The notes beneath the pieces were generated by a model. The model did no database searches. It had not been told where the DNA came from and saw nothing but the letters and a program-made list of their open reading frames with translations. Below, piece by piece: positions 1-8,180 of a stretch of DNA of 22,866 nt. The stretch lies in assembly GCA_945867875.1 (NCBI GenBank), contig CAMBJF010000017.1, positions 1-22,866 on the forward strand, in the 5' to 3' direction. This DNA is from an uncultured Ruminococcus sp. Lineage in GTDB: Bacteria > Bacillota > Clostridia > Oscillospirales > Ruminococcaceae. A program made the translations under genes and the position numbers. Position 1 is the first letter of the stretch; each line of letters starts with the position of its first letter.

Positions 1-44
1 CACACTGCATATCGTCGGCAGCGTCAGATGTGTATAAGAGACAG
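1..44 (+). other. Illumina Nextera adapter left in the assembly
   Basis: This stretch is synthetic. Bases 12-25 read TCGTCGGCAGCGTC and 26-44 read AGATGTGTATAAGAGACAG, which together are the Nextera read-1 adapter ending in the Tn5 mosaic end. The eight bases before it (4-11, ACTGCATA) match the Nextera i5 index usually called S506/N506, and bases 1-3 (CAC) match the end of the P5 arm. Genomic sequence begins at about base 45. A stop codon at 35-37 in the sipL frame confirms that the reading frame does not continue into this part. Confidence 0.97.
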
Positions 45-46
45 CT

Positions 47-1573
47 GTAAGATACTGCGAGAAGATATGCAGCTGCACTCAGGAACAGTCAATTGAGCTT
101 GATTATGTTCTGCCCGATTATTACCCCGAGATATTCAGGATAGTAAAATGCATCGCCGAGCCACAGATAACTGCCTGCGCCGTGAACGGGAGCAAGGCGG
201 TGTATGAGCTGACGGTGTGCCTTAAAGTGATATACTGCTCCGAGGGCAGCAATGTTCCCCAAGCTGTGGAGCAGAAGCTTGTTTACAGCCGAACAGCCGA
301 GCTTGACCGCCCCGCAGATGCTCCGTCGGTGTACATCACGGCTGTATCCGACCATATAAACTGTCGGGCGGTGAACAGGCGCAGGATAGACGTGAGGGGC
401 GCTGTGACGGTGAATGTGTGCATAATGGGGGAGAACGTGACCGAGACGGTCTGCGAGGCATTCGGGGAAAATATCCAGCTTAGGAAAAAAAGCTGTCTTT
501 GCCCTTCTCAGGTCATAAGGACACAGAAAAGAGCGGTGGTCTCAGATGACCTGTCACTTTCAGAAACCGCTCCTCCCATCGGAACGATACTCAGAGCTTC
601 CGCTGATGTCATATCCGCTGACAAAAAGCTTATTGCGGGAAAGGCGGCGGCAAAGGGAGAGCTTAAAATTTCCGTTGTCTATACCTCTGCGGAGGACGGC
701 GATGAGCCTGTTTCATCGGTGCAGTTCTCCCTGCCCTTTTCCCAGCTCGTTGAACTTGAGGGGCTTGACGATGATTTCAGATGCTTTATAAACACATCGG
801 TCATTTCCTGCACGGTGTCCCCACGTTCCGAGGGGGATGGGGTTTCAAGACAGCTTGAATGCGAAGTGCTCCTGCTCATTGACTGTTATGGTGTGAAAAT
901 GACCGAAACACAGCTTGCCTGCGATGAATATTCGACTACATTGCAGTCATCGCATACATCAGCCCCCGTAAGGATAGAAAAAGCTCCCGTTCCCATTGAT
1001 TCGGGCTTTTCCGTCAGGGGTATATGCGAGAGCAAGGACAGCCCTCTTGCAGCCGTATATGACGCAAGCTGCAGCTCGGAGGGAATGCGTCTCACATCTT
1101 CCGACGGCAGACTCATTGCTGCGGGAAACATTACATTTACGGTAATGGGTCTCACCGAAAGCGGCGATTTTGTTATCTGCGAGACCGATGTGCCCGTTGA
1201 GGAGGAAATATCTTCGGAGGCGACCGAGATAAGCCCAGATGCTGATATCAGAGCATCATTCTCCGTGACCTCCTGCACCTATACCATAACCGCCGACAAC
1301 ACGGTTGAGGTCAAGGCTGACATCACCGCAAGGGGCTGGCTCACCGACCATATCACCACCGAAGCCATTACCGATATAACCGTTGACGAGACAGCTCCGA
1401 GAGAAGCGGAGGGGGACTATGCCCTGAGACTTTATTTTGCCGAAAACGGCGAGGAGCTTTGGGACATCGCCAAGCGCTATGGGGCTTCGATGATGAGGAT
1501 AATGGAAGAAAACGAGCTTGACGGGGACATCGTAAAGGAAGCGGGAATGCTCCTTATCCCCGCCGCACAATAA
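47..1573 (+). CDS. sipL: SipL-like SpoIVA-interacting spore morphogenesis protein (5' truncated)
   Basis: About 508 residues are visible. The frame is open from the adapter junction, and the first residues (KICSCTQEQ, then LPDYYPEIFRI) are typical of the start of a DUF3794/SPOCS protein, so probably only some 10-20 residues are missing. The internal GTG at 182 is not the real start. Beta-rich DUF3794 segments fill most of the length. The last ~48 residues form a LysM-like domain (AENGEELWDIAKRYG, then ending LLIPAAQ). In Clostridioides difficile SipL has this architecture and binds SpoIVA through its LysM domain to anchor the coat on the forespore. The next gene, 18 bp downstream, is spoIVA, which supports the assignment and suggests an operon. 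Expression in the mother cell under sigma-E is expected from the family, but the promoter lies outside the window. Confidence 0.85.
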   Translation, partial: VRYCEKICSCTQEQSIELDYVLPDYYPEIFRIVKCIAEPQITACAVNGSKAVYELTVCLKVIYCSEGSNVPQAVEQKLVYSRTAELDRPADAPSVYITAVSDHINCRAVNRRRIDVRGAVTVNVCIMGENVTETVCEAFGENIQLRKKSCLCPSQVIRTQKRAVVSDDLSLSETAPPIGTILRASADVISADKKLIAGKAAAKGELKISVVYTSAEDGDEPVSSVQFSLPFSQLVELEGLDDDFRCFINTSVISCTVSPRSEGDGVSRQLECEVLLLIDCYGVKMTETQLACDEYSTTLQSSHTSAPVRIEKAPVPIDSGFSVRGICESKDSPLAAVYDASCSSEGMRLTSSDGRLIAAGNITFTVMGLTESGDFVICETDVPVEEEISSEATEISPDADIRASFSVTSCTYTITADNTVEVKADITARGWLTDHITTEAITDITVDETAPREAEGDYALRLYFAENGEELWDIAKRYGASMMRIMEENELDGDIVKEAGMLLIPAAQ

Positions 1574-1591
1574 AGAAAGGAAACTGCCATT

Positions 1592-3070
1592 ATGGTTAAA
1601 AACGACATTTACACCGATATCGCCAAGCGCACCGACGGCGACATTTACATAGGCATCGTGGGACCTGTCCGCACAGGAAAATCCACATTCATCAAGCGCT
1701 TTATGGAGCAGCTTGTTATCCCCAATATCGAAAGCGATTTCAGGCGTGAAAGAGCGGTGGATGAGCTGCCTCAGTCCGCTGCGGGCAAGACCATTATGAC
1801 CACCGAGCCTAAATTTATCCCCGAAGAAGCGGTGGAGATATCCGTGGGGGAGAATGCACGCTTCAACGTCCGCCTTATCGACTGCGTGGGCTATATCGTC
1901 CCCAGCTCTATCGGATATATCGAGAACGAAGCTCCCAGAATGGTAATGACACCGTGGTTTTCCGAGGAAGTGCCCTTTAATATGGCGGCGGAAGTCGGCA
2001 CACGGAAGGTCATAACCGAGCACAGCACAATCGGTCTTGTGATAACCACCGACGGCAGTATTTCCGACATTCCCCGAAGCGAATACGAGGAATCGGAAGA
2101 GAGAGTCATCGGGGAGCTCAAAGCGATAAACAAGCCCTTTGTTGTGCTCCTCAACTGCACCGACCCCAAGAGCGGCAAGGCTGTGGGACTGAGCCGTGAG
2201 CTTGAAGAGCGGTACGGCACCCCTGTTATCCCCGTGAACTGCCTTGAGCTTGACGGCGGGGACATCGACAACATATTAAAGCAGGTGCTTTTCAGCTTTC
2301 CCGTCAAGGAGATAAACATTTCTATGCCCCGCTGGATAACAGGGCTTGGAAAGGGTCACTGGCTCAGAAACGAGATATTTGATTCGGTAAGGGCTGCCGC
2401 AAATGACGTTAAGACCGTGAGAGATGCGGAAAAGGTGGTTGAGCGTCTCAGGGACTGCGAGGACATCACATATTCGGATATCCGTAACATTGACCTAGGA
2501 AAGGGCAGCGCAGACATATCCGTTACGCTGAAAAATGAACTTTTCTACCGTATTCTCGGCGAAACCACGGGAATTGAGATAAACAGCGAGAGCGATCTTC
2601 TGCCGCTGCTGAAAAATCTCACGGAGATACGCAAAAAGTATGAGAAGATAGAAAATGCCCTTAGAGAGGTGGAGGCAACAGGCTACGGCATTGTTATGCC
2701 CACCATTGAGGAGCTGACCCTTGAAGAGCCTGAGATCGTCCGTCAGGGCGGCAAATATGGAGTTAAGCTCAGAGCCTCCGCCCCCTCTATCCATATGATG
2801 AAAGCGGATATCATCACGGAGGTCAGCCCCATTGTGGGCAGCGAAAAGCAGTCCGAGGAGCTTGTTATGTACCTGCTCCGTGACTTTGAGGAAAATCCCG
2901 GAAAAATATGGGAATCGAACATTTTCGGCAAGTCTCTTCACGAGCTTGTGAACGAGGGACTTCACAACAAGCTTTACCGTATGCCCGTTGACGCAAGAAT
3001 GAAGCTCCAGGAAACACTGGAGCGTATAATCAACGAGGGCTGCGGCGGACTTATCTGCTTTATACTCTGA
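1592..3070 (+). CDS. spoIVA: Stage IV sporulation protein A (SpoIVA, spore coat ATPase)
   Basis: This 492-residue protein has the usual SpoIVA length. It is a cytoskeletal-type ATPase that polymerises on the outer forespore membrane and forms the basement layer for coat assembly in the mother cell. A Walker A motif, GPVRTGKST, is at residues 24-32. A switch-like segment with LIDCVGY follows at about residue 90, and a G-domain NCTDPKSGK motif lies near residue 190. The C-terminus ends in a hydrophobic GLICFIL stretch; in SpoIVA the extreme C-terminus targets the protein to the membrane. An AAAGGA ribosome-binding site lies about 10 bases before the ATG at 1592. It follows sipL with an 18-bp gap and no terminator, so the two partner proteins are probably co-transcribed. 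The family assignment is secure. Confidence 0.96.
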   Translation: MVKNDIYTDIAKRTDGDIYIGIVGPVRTGKSTFIKRFMEQLVIPNIESDFRRERAVDELPQSAAGKTIMTTEPKFIPEEAVEISVGENARFNVRLIDCVGYIVPSSIGYIENEAPRMVMTPWFSEEVPFNMAAEVGTRKVITEHSTIGLVITTDGSISDIPRSEYEESEERVIGELKAINKPFVVLLNCTDPKSGKAVGLSRELEERYGTPVIPVNCLELDGGDIDNILKQVLFSFPVKEINISMPRWITGLGKGHWLRNEIFDSVRAAANDVKTVRDAEKVVERLRDCEDITYSDIRNIDLGKGSADISVTLKNELFYRILGETTGIEINSESDLLPLLKNLTEIRKKYEKIENALREVEATGYGIVMPTIEELTLEEPEIVRQGGKYGVKLRASAPSIHMMKADIITEVSPIVGSEKQSEELVMYLLRDFEENPGKIWESNIFGKSLHELVNEGLHNKLYRMPVDARMKLQETLERIINEGCGGLICFIL

Positions 3071-3076
3071 TGTACG

Positions 3077-3115
3077 GCGGTGTGCAGGGGGATATTTCCC
3101 GTGTACACCGCTTTT
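3077..3115 (+). terminator. Rho-independent terminator after spoIVA
   Basis: GCGGTGT (3077-3083) pairs with ACACCGC (3105-3111). The stem extends inward through a G-T wobble and a GGG/CCC block with one mismatch, and a short T run follows (3112-3115). The T run is modest, so termination may be partial. Confidence 0.65.
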
Positions 3116-3139
3116 AAAATGTAATTTTTCCGAAAAATC

Positions 3140-3168
3140 TTGCATTTTCATATAAGATGTGGTAAAAT
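3140..3168 (+). promoter_or_regulatory. Sigma-A promoter with extended -10 for metG
   Basis: The -35 is TTGCAT (3140-3145), followed by a 17-bp spacer ending in TGG and a -10 of TAAAAT (3163-3168). Transcription is predicted to start near 3175, leaving a leader of only ~35 bases. That is too short for a T-box, which often controls aminoacyl-tRNA synthetase genes in this phylum. Confidence 0.75.
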
Positions 3169-3208
3169 AAGCTTATTATGTAATTTAAGCTGTTCGGAGG
3201 CGTTTGAT

Positions 3209-5242
3209 TTGGCAGATAAAAATGAAAATATGTATAAAAAGAAGAATGCGGTGAGCAGGGATAACCGTCCCGAATTTCCCAAGAGAGCCATTATCACAGG
3301 CGGTATGCCCTACGGAAACAAGACTCTCCACTTCGGTCACGTTGGCGGCGTGTTCGTGTTTGCGGACGTTTATGCACGCTTCCTCAGAGACAGGATAGGC
3401 AAGGAAAATGTTATATTCGTTTCGGGCACCGACTGCTACGGCTCTCCCATTGCCGAGGGCTACAGAAAGGCAAGCGAGCAGGGCTTTGAGGGCACTATCC
3501 GTGACTATGTAAAGCGCAATCACGACGCTCAGAAGAAAACTCTCGAGGATTATGACATCAGCCTCGATCTTTTCGGCGCATCGGGTCTCGGTGAGACCGC
3601 AGAGTGGCACAATAAGGTCTCCGATGCATTCATCAGAAAGCTTTACGAAATGGGTCATCTCAAAAAGATATCCACCGCTCAGTTCTACGATGAAAAGGCA
3701 CAGATGTTCTTAAACGGCAGACAGGTTGTGGGCAAGTGTCCCGTTCAGGGCTGCCAGTCCGAAAAGGGCTATGCTGACGAGTGCGACCTTGGTCATCAGT
3801 ACAACCCCGTTAACCTTATCGACCCCAAGAGCACCATCACAGGCGAAACTCCCGTTATGAAGGACGTTGTGAACTGGTACTTCAAGCTCCCTGATTATAA
3901 CGCTCTTCTCAAGGAAATGGTCGAGGGTATGGAGAAGCAGGACAATATCCGCCCTGTTGTTACAAAAACTATCAAGGAATTTCTCGAAACTCCCGTTATC
4001 TATATAATGAACGACTTTATGGACGTTTACAAGGAGCTTGCTCCCAAAATGGCTGAGCACAAGCTTATCGAGGAGCCTAAAAAGACCTCCTTCACCATTG
4101 CGTTCAAGGAGCTTTCCGAGCGTGATGAGGCGTGCAGAATGCTCAATGAGCGTCACGTCCGTTTCCGTGAGGGCAAGACCCTCGTTCCTTTCAGACTTAC
4201 GGGCAATATCGAGTGGGGCGTTCCCGCACCTGAGCTGGAGGGCGAAAAGGGGCTTACGGTATGGGTATGGCCCGAATCTCTCTGGGCACCTATATCATTC
4301 ACAATTGCATATCTTGCATCGCAGGGCAGGGACACCGAGGAATGGAGAAAATTCTGGTGTGACCCCGAGGCAAAGGTATATCAGTTCATCGGACAGGACA
4401 ACATCTATTTTTATGGTATTGCCGAGCCTGCAATGTGGATGTCATTCCAGAGCGAGAGCCTTGACGGAATGTCTCCCTCCGAGACAAAGGGACACCTTAC
4501 AATGCCCGTTCTCGTTGCAAATCACCACATTCTTTTCCTCGACAAGAAGGCATCTTCAAGCGGTTCTGTAAAGCCTCCTATGGCGGCTGAGCTTCTTGAT
4601 TACTATACAGCCGAGCAGCTTAGAATGCACTGGCTGGGACTGGGTCTCGGAATGAGAAGTGTAAGCTTCCAGCCCAAGCCCCTCAACCCCGCGGCAAAGG
4701 AGGAGGACAGCGACCCTGTAACAAAGGAGGGCTTCCTGCTTTCAAACGTGTTCAACCGTGTTATTCGCACCTGCTTCTATGATGTTCAGAAGTATTATGA
4801 CGGCGTAATGCCTCTCGGAGCTGTTTCCGAGGACATTATGGCGGAGTCCGAAAAGGCTGTGCTTGAATACGAGAGATTTATGTACAAGACCGAGTTCCAT
4901 CAGGTGACATATGTTCTTGACTCCTACATCAGAAAGGCAAGCAAGTATATGTCCAAGGCGAAGAACGAGGCTGATAAGTCCGATGACGATGCGACACGCA
5001 GACAGTATCTTATCGACACATTCCATATGATAAAGACTGCGGCAGTCCTTCTTCACCCACTCGCTCCGAGAGGCACCGAGATGATAAGGGAATATATGGA
5101 GCTTAACGAGACACTGTGGAGCTGGGATAACATTTTCAGCACCCTTGCAGATGTTCTCCATGAGGACGGTCACAAGCTGAAGTTCCTCGAACCCAAGGTG
5201 GATTTCTTCAAGAGACACCCCTCACAGTTCAAGGCTGACTGA
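3209..5242 (+). CDS. metG: Class I tRNA synthetase, methionyl-tRNA synthetase-like (divergent)
   Basis: This is a 677-residue class I synthetase of the MetRS type, expected to attach methionine to tRNA-Met in the cytoplasm. The start is taken as TTG 3209, which has CGGAGG eight bases upstream. The longer frame from 3140 begins inside the promoter and is rejected. The nucleotide-binding HIGH motif is HFGH (residues 41-44) after GGMPYGNKTL. A zinc-knuckle-like cluster (KCPVQGC, then ADECDLGH) lies near residues 185-205. The MetRS tryptophan-rich active-site strand is represented by WVWPESLW. The KMSKS loop is degenerate and reads DKKASSSG. The C-terminal helical part has the general shape of a MetRS anticodon domain. 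No T-box or partner gene is visible. Specificity for Met is inferred from family resemblance; another class I specificity or a paralogue of a second metG cannot be excluded. Confidence 0.78.
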   Translation: MADKNENMYKKKNAVSRDNRPEFPKRAIITGGMPYGNKTLHFGHVGGVFVFADVYARFLRDRIGKENVIFVSGTDCYGSPIAEGYRKASEQGFEGTIRDYVKRNHDAQKKTLEDYDISLDLFGASGLGETAEWHNKVSDAFIRKLYEMGHLKKISTAQFYDEKAQMFLNGRQVVGKCPVQGCQSEKGYADECDLGHQYNPVNLIDPKSTITGETPVMKDVVNWYFKLPDYNALLKEMVEGMEKQDNIRPVVTKTIKEFLETPVIYIMNDFMDVYKELAPKMAEHKLIEEPKKTSFTIAFKELSERDEACRMLNERHVRFREGKTLVPFRLTGNIEWGVPAPELEGEKGLTVWVWPESLWAPISFTIAYLASQGRDTEEWRKFWCDPEAKVYQFIGQDNIYFYGIAEPAMWMSFQSESLDGMSPSETKGHLTMPVLVANHHILFLDKKASSSGSVKPPMAAELLDYYTAEQLRMHWLGLGLGMRSVSFQPKPLNPAAKEEDSDPVTKEGFLLSNVFNRVIRTCFYDVQKYYDGVMPLGAVSEDIMAESEKAVLEYERFMYKTEFHQVTYVLDSYIRKASKYMSKAKNEADKSDDDATRRQYLIDTFHMIKTAAVLLHPLAPRGTEMIREYMELNETLWSWDNIFSTLADVLHEDGHKLKFLEPKVDFFKRHPSQFKAD

Positions 5243-5254
5243 GTTAAAAATTAC

Positions 5255-5288
5255 AAATGCGGCAGAGTAAGACTTTGCCGCATTTTTT
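5255..5288 (+). terminator. Strong Rho-independent terminator after metG
   Basis: AAATGCGGCAGAGT (5255-5268) pairs with ACTTTGCCGCATTT (5272-5285) over 14 pairs with one G-T wobble and an AAG loop. The T run reaches 5288. It begins 12 bases after the metG stop. Confidence 0.92.
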
Positions 5289-5356
5289 GTATATATTTAC
5301 CAAAAAATGTATGGGTGTGGGCTGTTAAAATATATTAAGGAAAACGGTTTCATCTG

Positions 5357-5385
5357 TTGCAATAATGTTAAAAATATGGTAAAAT
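5357..5385 (+). promoter_or_regulatory. Sigma-A promoter with extended -10 for the DUF975 gene
   Basis: The -35 is TTGCAA (5357-5362), with a 17-bp spacer ending in TGG and a -10 of TAAAAT (5380-5385). Its grammar is nearly identical to the metG promoter. The start of transcription is predicted near 5392, giving a leader of about 60 bases. Confidence 0.75.
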
Positions 5386-5453
5386 AAATGTTGATATGTA
5401 AGAGTAAGGAAACTTTTGCATAAATTTTTATGAACATAATGGGGGATATATTT

Positions 5454-6827
5454 ATGTGGAGTATATCAATGCTCAAAGAAAACGCCAAGCGAATGCTCAG
5501 CGGATATTACTGGGTGGCTCTCGGTGCTTCTCTTATCTTTATGCTGCTGGCAGGAGGACTTCTCGGTCAGTATAAATCAAAGACCGTTGACGTTAACGAT
5601 TATATGAACGAGTATATGAACGGCTCGGGTTACAGCGTCAGCGACGATTACGATTTCAACTCCGAAGAGGACATTGAAAGGTATATCGAGGACTACAGCA
5701 GCGCAGGCGAGGCTGCCGGCGAGGACGCTGCGGAAGAGTTTGAAAAAATATTTGAAGATGCTTTCGGAGGTATCGATACTTCCGATATGGATTCTCTGGT
5801 GAGCACGGTACTCGGAGTAATGATCGTTGCTTTTCTCATCGCATTTGTGGTAAAGTTTATTTATGACCTGCTTTTTGCAAACCCTCTCACAGTCGGTCAT
5901 AACCGTTTCTATCTTGATGCAAGAATGGGCAATGCTCAGGTGGGCAATGTTTTCAGCCAGCTTTCAAGCGGAAAATACGGCAACACCGTTAAGACAATGT
6001 TCCTTTATGATTTGAAACTCTGGCTCTGGGGACTGTTCACTGTTATTCCCGTTATTTACTTCGGCGTGTCTTTTGTGAATACTATTTCCTCAGCAGGCAA
6101 TATGAGCGGTTCTTATGATGACATTTATTCTATCATAATGCAGCTCCTCGGCAGCTTTATGCTTGCGCTGCTTCTCTACTGCATCTGCATCATTCCTCAG
6201 ATAATCAAGCGCCTTTCCTACACAATGGTCCCTTATCTCCTTGCTGAAAATCCTCAGATGTCTCAGAAGAGAGCTTTTGAGATAAGCGTTAACACAATGA
6301 AGGGCGAAAAGGCTCATTACTTCGGTCTCCAGCTTTCATTCATCGGCTGGTATATCCTTGCAGGTCTTGCAGGCGGCATCGTTGGTCAGTTTGCAGGAGA
6401 ATCTCTCGGAAGCATTGTAACAATTATCGGTTTGGTTTTCCTTTATCCCTATGTTTTCGCTACATATGCAGAGTTCTACTGCTGTATGAGAGAAAAGGCA
6501 ATGGCTACTGGCACAGCTTCTCCCGACGAGCTTTGCGGCGTGTTCGGCAAGGCTGCACAGGACGTTCCTTTCCCCGGTCAGGACGCTGCAAACTCTATGC
6601 CTTATCAGCGTGTTGACACAGGCGCAGCTTCAAACGGAACCTATCCCGCATATCCTCATAACGGTGCTCAGAATACACAGACACCCGCTCAGCCTGCTCA
6701 GAGCGGCGTTATGGACGAGATAGACACATCGGCGCTCAATGAGCAGCCTGCTCCCGAAAGCAAGGTGTCTCTTGAAAAGCCCAAGGCTGATGAAAATGAT
6801 GATTATACAGGACCCGAGATAAAGTAA
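5454..6827 (+). CDS. DUF975 family polytopic membrane protein
   Basis: This 457-residue integral membrane protein has no established function. The start is taken as ATG 5454 (MWSISMLKENAKRML), preceded by GGGGGA seven bases upstream; this opening is typical of DUF975 proteins. The ATG at 5430 is in frame but lacks a good ribosome-binding site. The first membrane segment is at about residues 17-36. It is followed by a loop of ~75 residues very rich in Asp, Glu, Tyr and Ser. About five further hydrophobic segments follow, with the conserved-looking NPLTVGHNRFYLDAR stretch after the second. The final ~100 residues are a disordered Pro/Ala/Gln-rich tail ending DDYTGPEIK. The gene stands alone between its own promoter and terminator, so its neighbours give no functional clue. 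Confidence 0.8.
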   Translation: MWSISMLKENAKRMLSGYYWVALGASLIFMLLAGGLLGQYKSKTVDVNDYMNEYMNGSGYSVSDDYDFNSEEDIERYIEDYSSAGEAAGEDAAEEFEKIFEDAFGGIDTSDMDSLVSTVLGVMIVAFLIAFVVKFIYDLLFANPLTVGHNRFYLDARMGNAQVGNVFSQLSSGKYGNTVKTMFLYDLKLWLWGLFTVIPVIYFGVSFVNTISSAGNMSGSYDDIYSIIMQLLGSFMLALLLYCICIIPQIIKRLSYTMVPYLLAENPQMSQKRAFEISVNTMKGEKAHYFGLQLSFIGWYILAGLAGGIVGQFAGESLGSIVTIIGLVFLYPYVFATYAEFYCCMREKAMATGTASPDELCGVFGKAAQDVPFPGQDAANSMPYQRVDTGAASNGTYPAYPHNGAQNTQTPAQPAQSGVMDEIDTSALNEQPAPESKVSLEKPKADENDDYTGPEIK

Positions 6828-6836
6828 AGCGAATAT

Positions 6837-6869
6837 AAGCGGTCAGAAAATAAACTGACCGCTTTTTTG
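6837..6869 (+). terminator. Rho-independent terminator after the DUF975 gene
   Basis: AAGCGGTCAG (6837-6846) pairs perfectly with CTGACCGCTT (6855-6864) around an eight-base A-rich loop, followed by a T run to 6868. Confidence 0.92.
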
Positions 6870-6907
6870 TGCCCTTCTGCAAATGTCGCAGACTTTTTTG
6901 TCGGGTA

Positions 6908-6936
6908 TTGACGATTTGGCAGAATTGTGGTAAAAT
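6908..6936 (+). promoter_or_regulatory. Sigma-A promoter with extended -10 for the pil operon
   Basis: The -35 is TTGACG (6908-6913), with a 17-bp spacer ending in TGTGG and a -10 of TAAAAT (6931-6936). Transcription should start near 6943, about 38 bases before the pilC ATG. It is the only clear promoter for the four downstream genes. Confidence 0.78.
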
Positions 6937-6980
6937 TATGATTGTAAATTGATTGGGACACTTTGTCGGAAAGGAGACAT

Positions 6981-8159
6981 ATGCCGCTTTATAAATACAA
7001 AGCCGCCGCTCTTGACGGCAGCACATCAGGCGGCAGACGTGAGGCCGCCGATGAACGTACTCTTGAAAATGAACTTCGTGCCGAAAAGCTTTTTCTTATA
7101 AACTGCACCGCCATTGATAAGAAAAAAGCTTCAAAACAGCTCACATTGACCGAGCTTATAGATTTTTTCCGTCAGACAGGCTCAATGCTCTCCGCAGGAC
7201 TGACCCTCACTGCCGCATTGTCCATATTCCTCAAAGAGGAGATGAGCGAAAATATGCGCAGGGCGGCGGAAAGCGTTTATAAGAGCATAAAGCTTGGTGC
7301 TGATTTCTCCGAAGCAATGACATATGCAAACGGGGCATTTCCCCAATCCGCCTGCCGCCTTATTGATGCCGCCGAGGATAACGGAACGGTCTCTTCTGCC
7401 TGCCTGCGCCTTGCGGAATTTTACGAAAAGGACGAAGAAAGCCGTGAAATTTTTAAAAGTCACAGCTCATATCCGATGACAATAGCGATTTTGCTGCTCC
7501 TGCTTCTTGGAGTTATAGTGTTTGTTGTGCCGATGTTCGGGGCAATGTACGGCGGCGAAAAGCTGCCTGTCATCACTGCATTTTTGTATGATATTTATTT
7601 GTTTTTGAGAGATAAATGGATATATGCGCTCCTTGTCATAGCCGCCATTGCAGCGGTCATAAGGCTCACCGCAGCAGTGCCCGCAGTCCGTCTTTATTTT
7701 TCCGAAAAGCTTCTTAAACGTAAGAAAAACGGCAGACTTTTCAGAACTGTTTACACTGCCCGTTTCTGCCGTACATTCGCATTTCTTTACAGCGGAGGAC
7801 TTCCTGTCATATCCGCCATTGCCGCTGCCCAAAAGGATATCGGCAACACATATCTCGAAGCACAGACCGATGCCGCCATAAAGGACATACGAAGCGGCAG
7901 CAGCGTTTTTGCGGCATTTGAAAGGGCGGACGGTTTTGACGGAAAGCTCAGGTCGGCTGTTCTTGCAGGAGAGGAGTCGGGCAGACTCGGTGATATGCTC
8001 AATGCTGCCGCAGATGCCCTTGAACACGAGGCGGGGCGCTCGGTAAAAAAGCTGTATGAGCTGACGGAACGGCTCGTATGGAGCATTGCGGCAGTCATTG
8101 TCCTGCTCATTGCCGCCTCGCTGATACTGCCAGTTTATGAGCTATATCTCAATATCTGA
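6981..8159 (+). CDS. pilC: PilC/GspF-type inner-membrane platform protein
   Basis: This 392-residue protein belongs to the type II secretion GspF / type IV pilus PilC family, the inner-membrane platform above the assembly ATPase. The start is ATG 6981 (MPLYKYKAAALDG), with AAGGAGA about five bases upstream. The opening YKYKA.DGS is typical of the family. Two GspF domains are visible. The first, about residues 55-175, contains DFFRQTGSMLSAGLTLTAAL. The second, about residues 260-375, contains RFCRTFAFLYSGGLPVISAI and LAGEESGRLGDML. Three hydrophobic segments lie near residues 160-190, 210-230 and 365-390, as expected. It is the first gene of a compact operon with pilM-, pilN- and pilO-like genes. 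No ATPase, prepilin peptidase or pilin gene is present in the window. Confidence 0.9.
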   Translation: MPLYKYKAAALDGSTSGGRREAADERTLENELRAEKLFLINCTAIDKKKASKQLTLTELIDFFRQTGSMLSAGLTLTAALSIFLKEEMSENMRRAAESVYKSIKLGADFSEAMTYANGAFPQSACRLIDAAEDNGTVSSACLRLAEFYEKDEESREIFKSHSSYPMTIAILLLLLLGVIVFVVPMFGAMYGGEKLPVITAFLYDIYLFLRDKWIYALLVIAAIAAVIRLTAAVPAVRLYFSEKLLKRKKNGRLFRTVYTARFCRTFAFLYSGGLPVISAIAAAQKDIGNTYLEAQTDAAIKDIRSGSSVFAAFERADGFDGKLRSAVLAGEESGRLGDMLNAAADALEHEAGRSVKKLYELTERLVWSIAAVIVLLIAASLILPVYELYLNI

Positions 8160-8180
8160 CCCACAAAAGGATTGATAGTT

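Noticed and set aside
182..1573. sipL starting at GTG 182
   Set aside because: The frame is open and family-like (KICSCTQEQ, LPDYYPEIFRI) back to the adapter junction at 47, and GTG 182 has no ribosome-binding site. The gene is truncated, not short.
1256..2023. 255-codon minus-strand frame across the sipL/spoIVA junction
   Set aside because: It is antisense to two well-supported genes and spans both, with no recognisable domain; it is a shadow frame from biased third-codon positions.
3140..3208. N-terminal extension of the MetRS from TTG 3140
   Set aside because: TTG 3140 is the first base of the -35 box, the extension precedes the predicted transcription start, and TTG 3209 has a proper CGGAGG site.
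3169..3208. T-box riboswitch ahead of metG
   Set aside because: Only about 35 bases separate the predicted transcription start from the start codon; a T-box leader needs well over 100.
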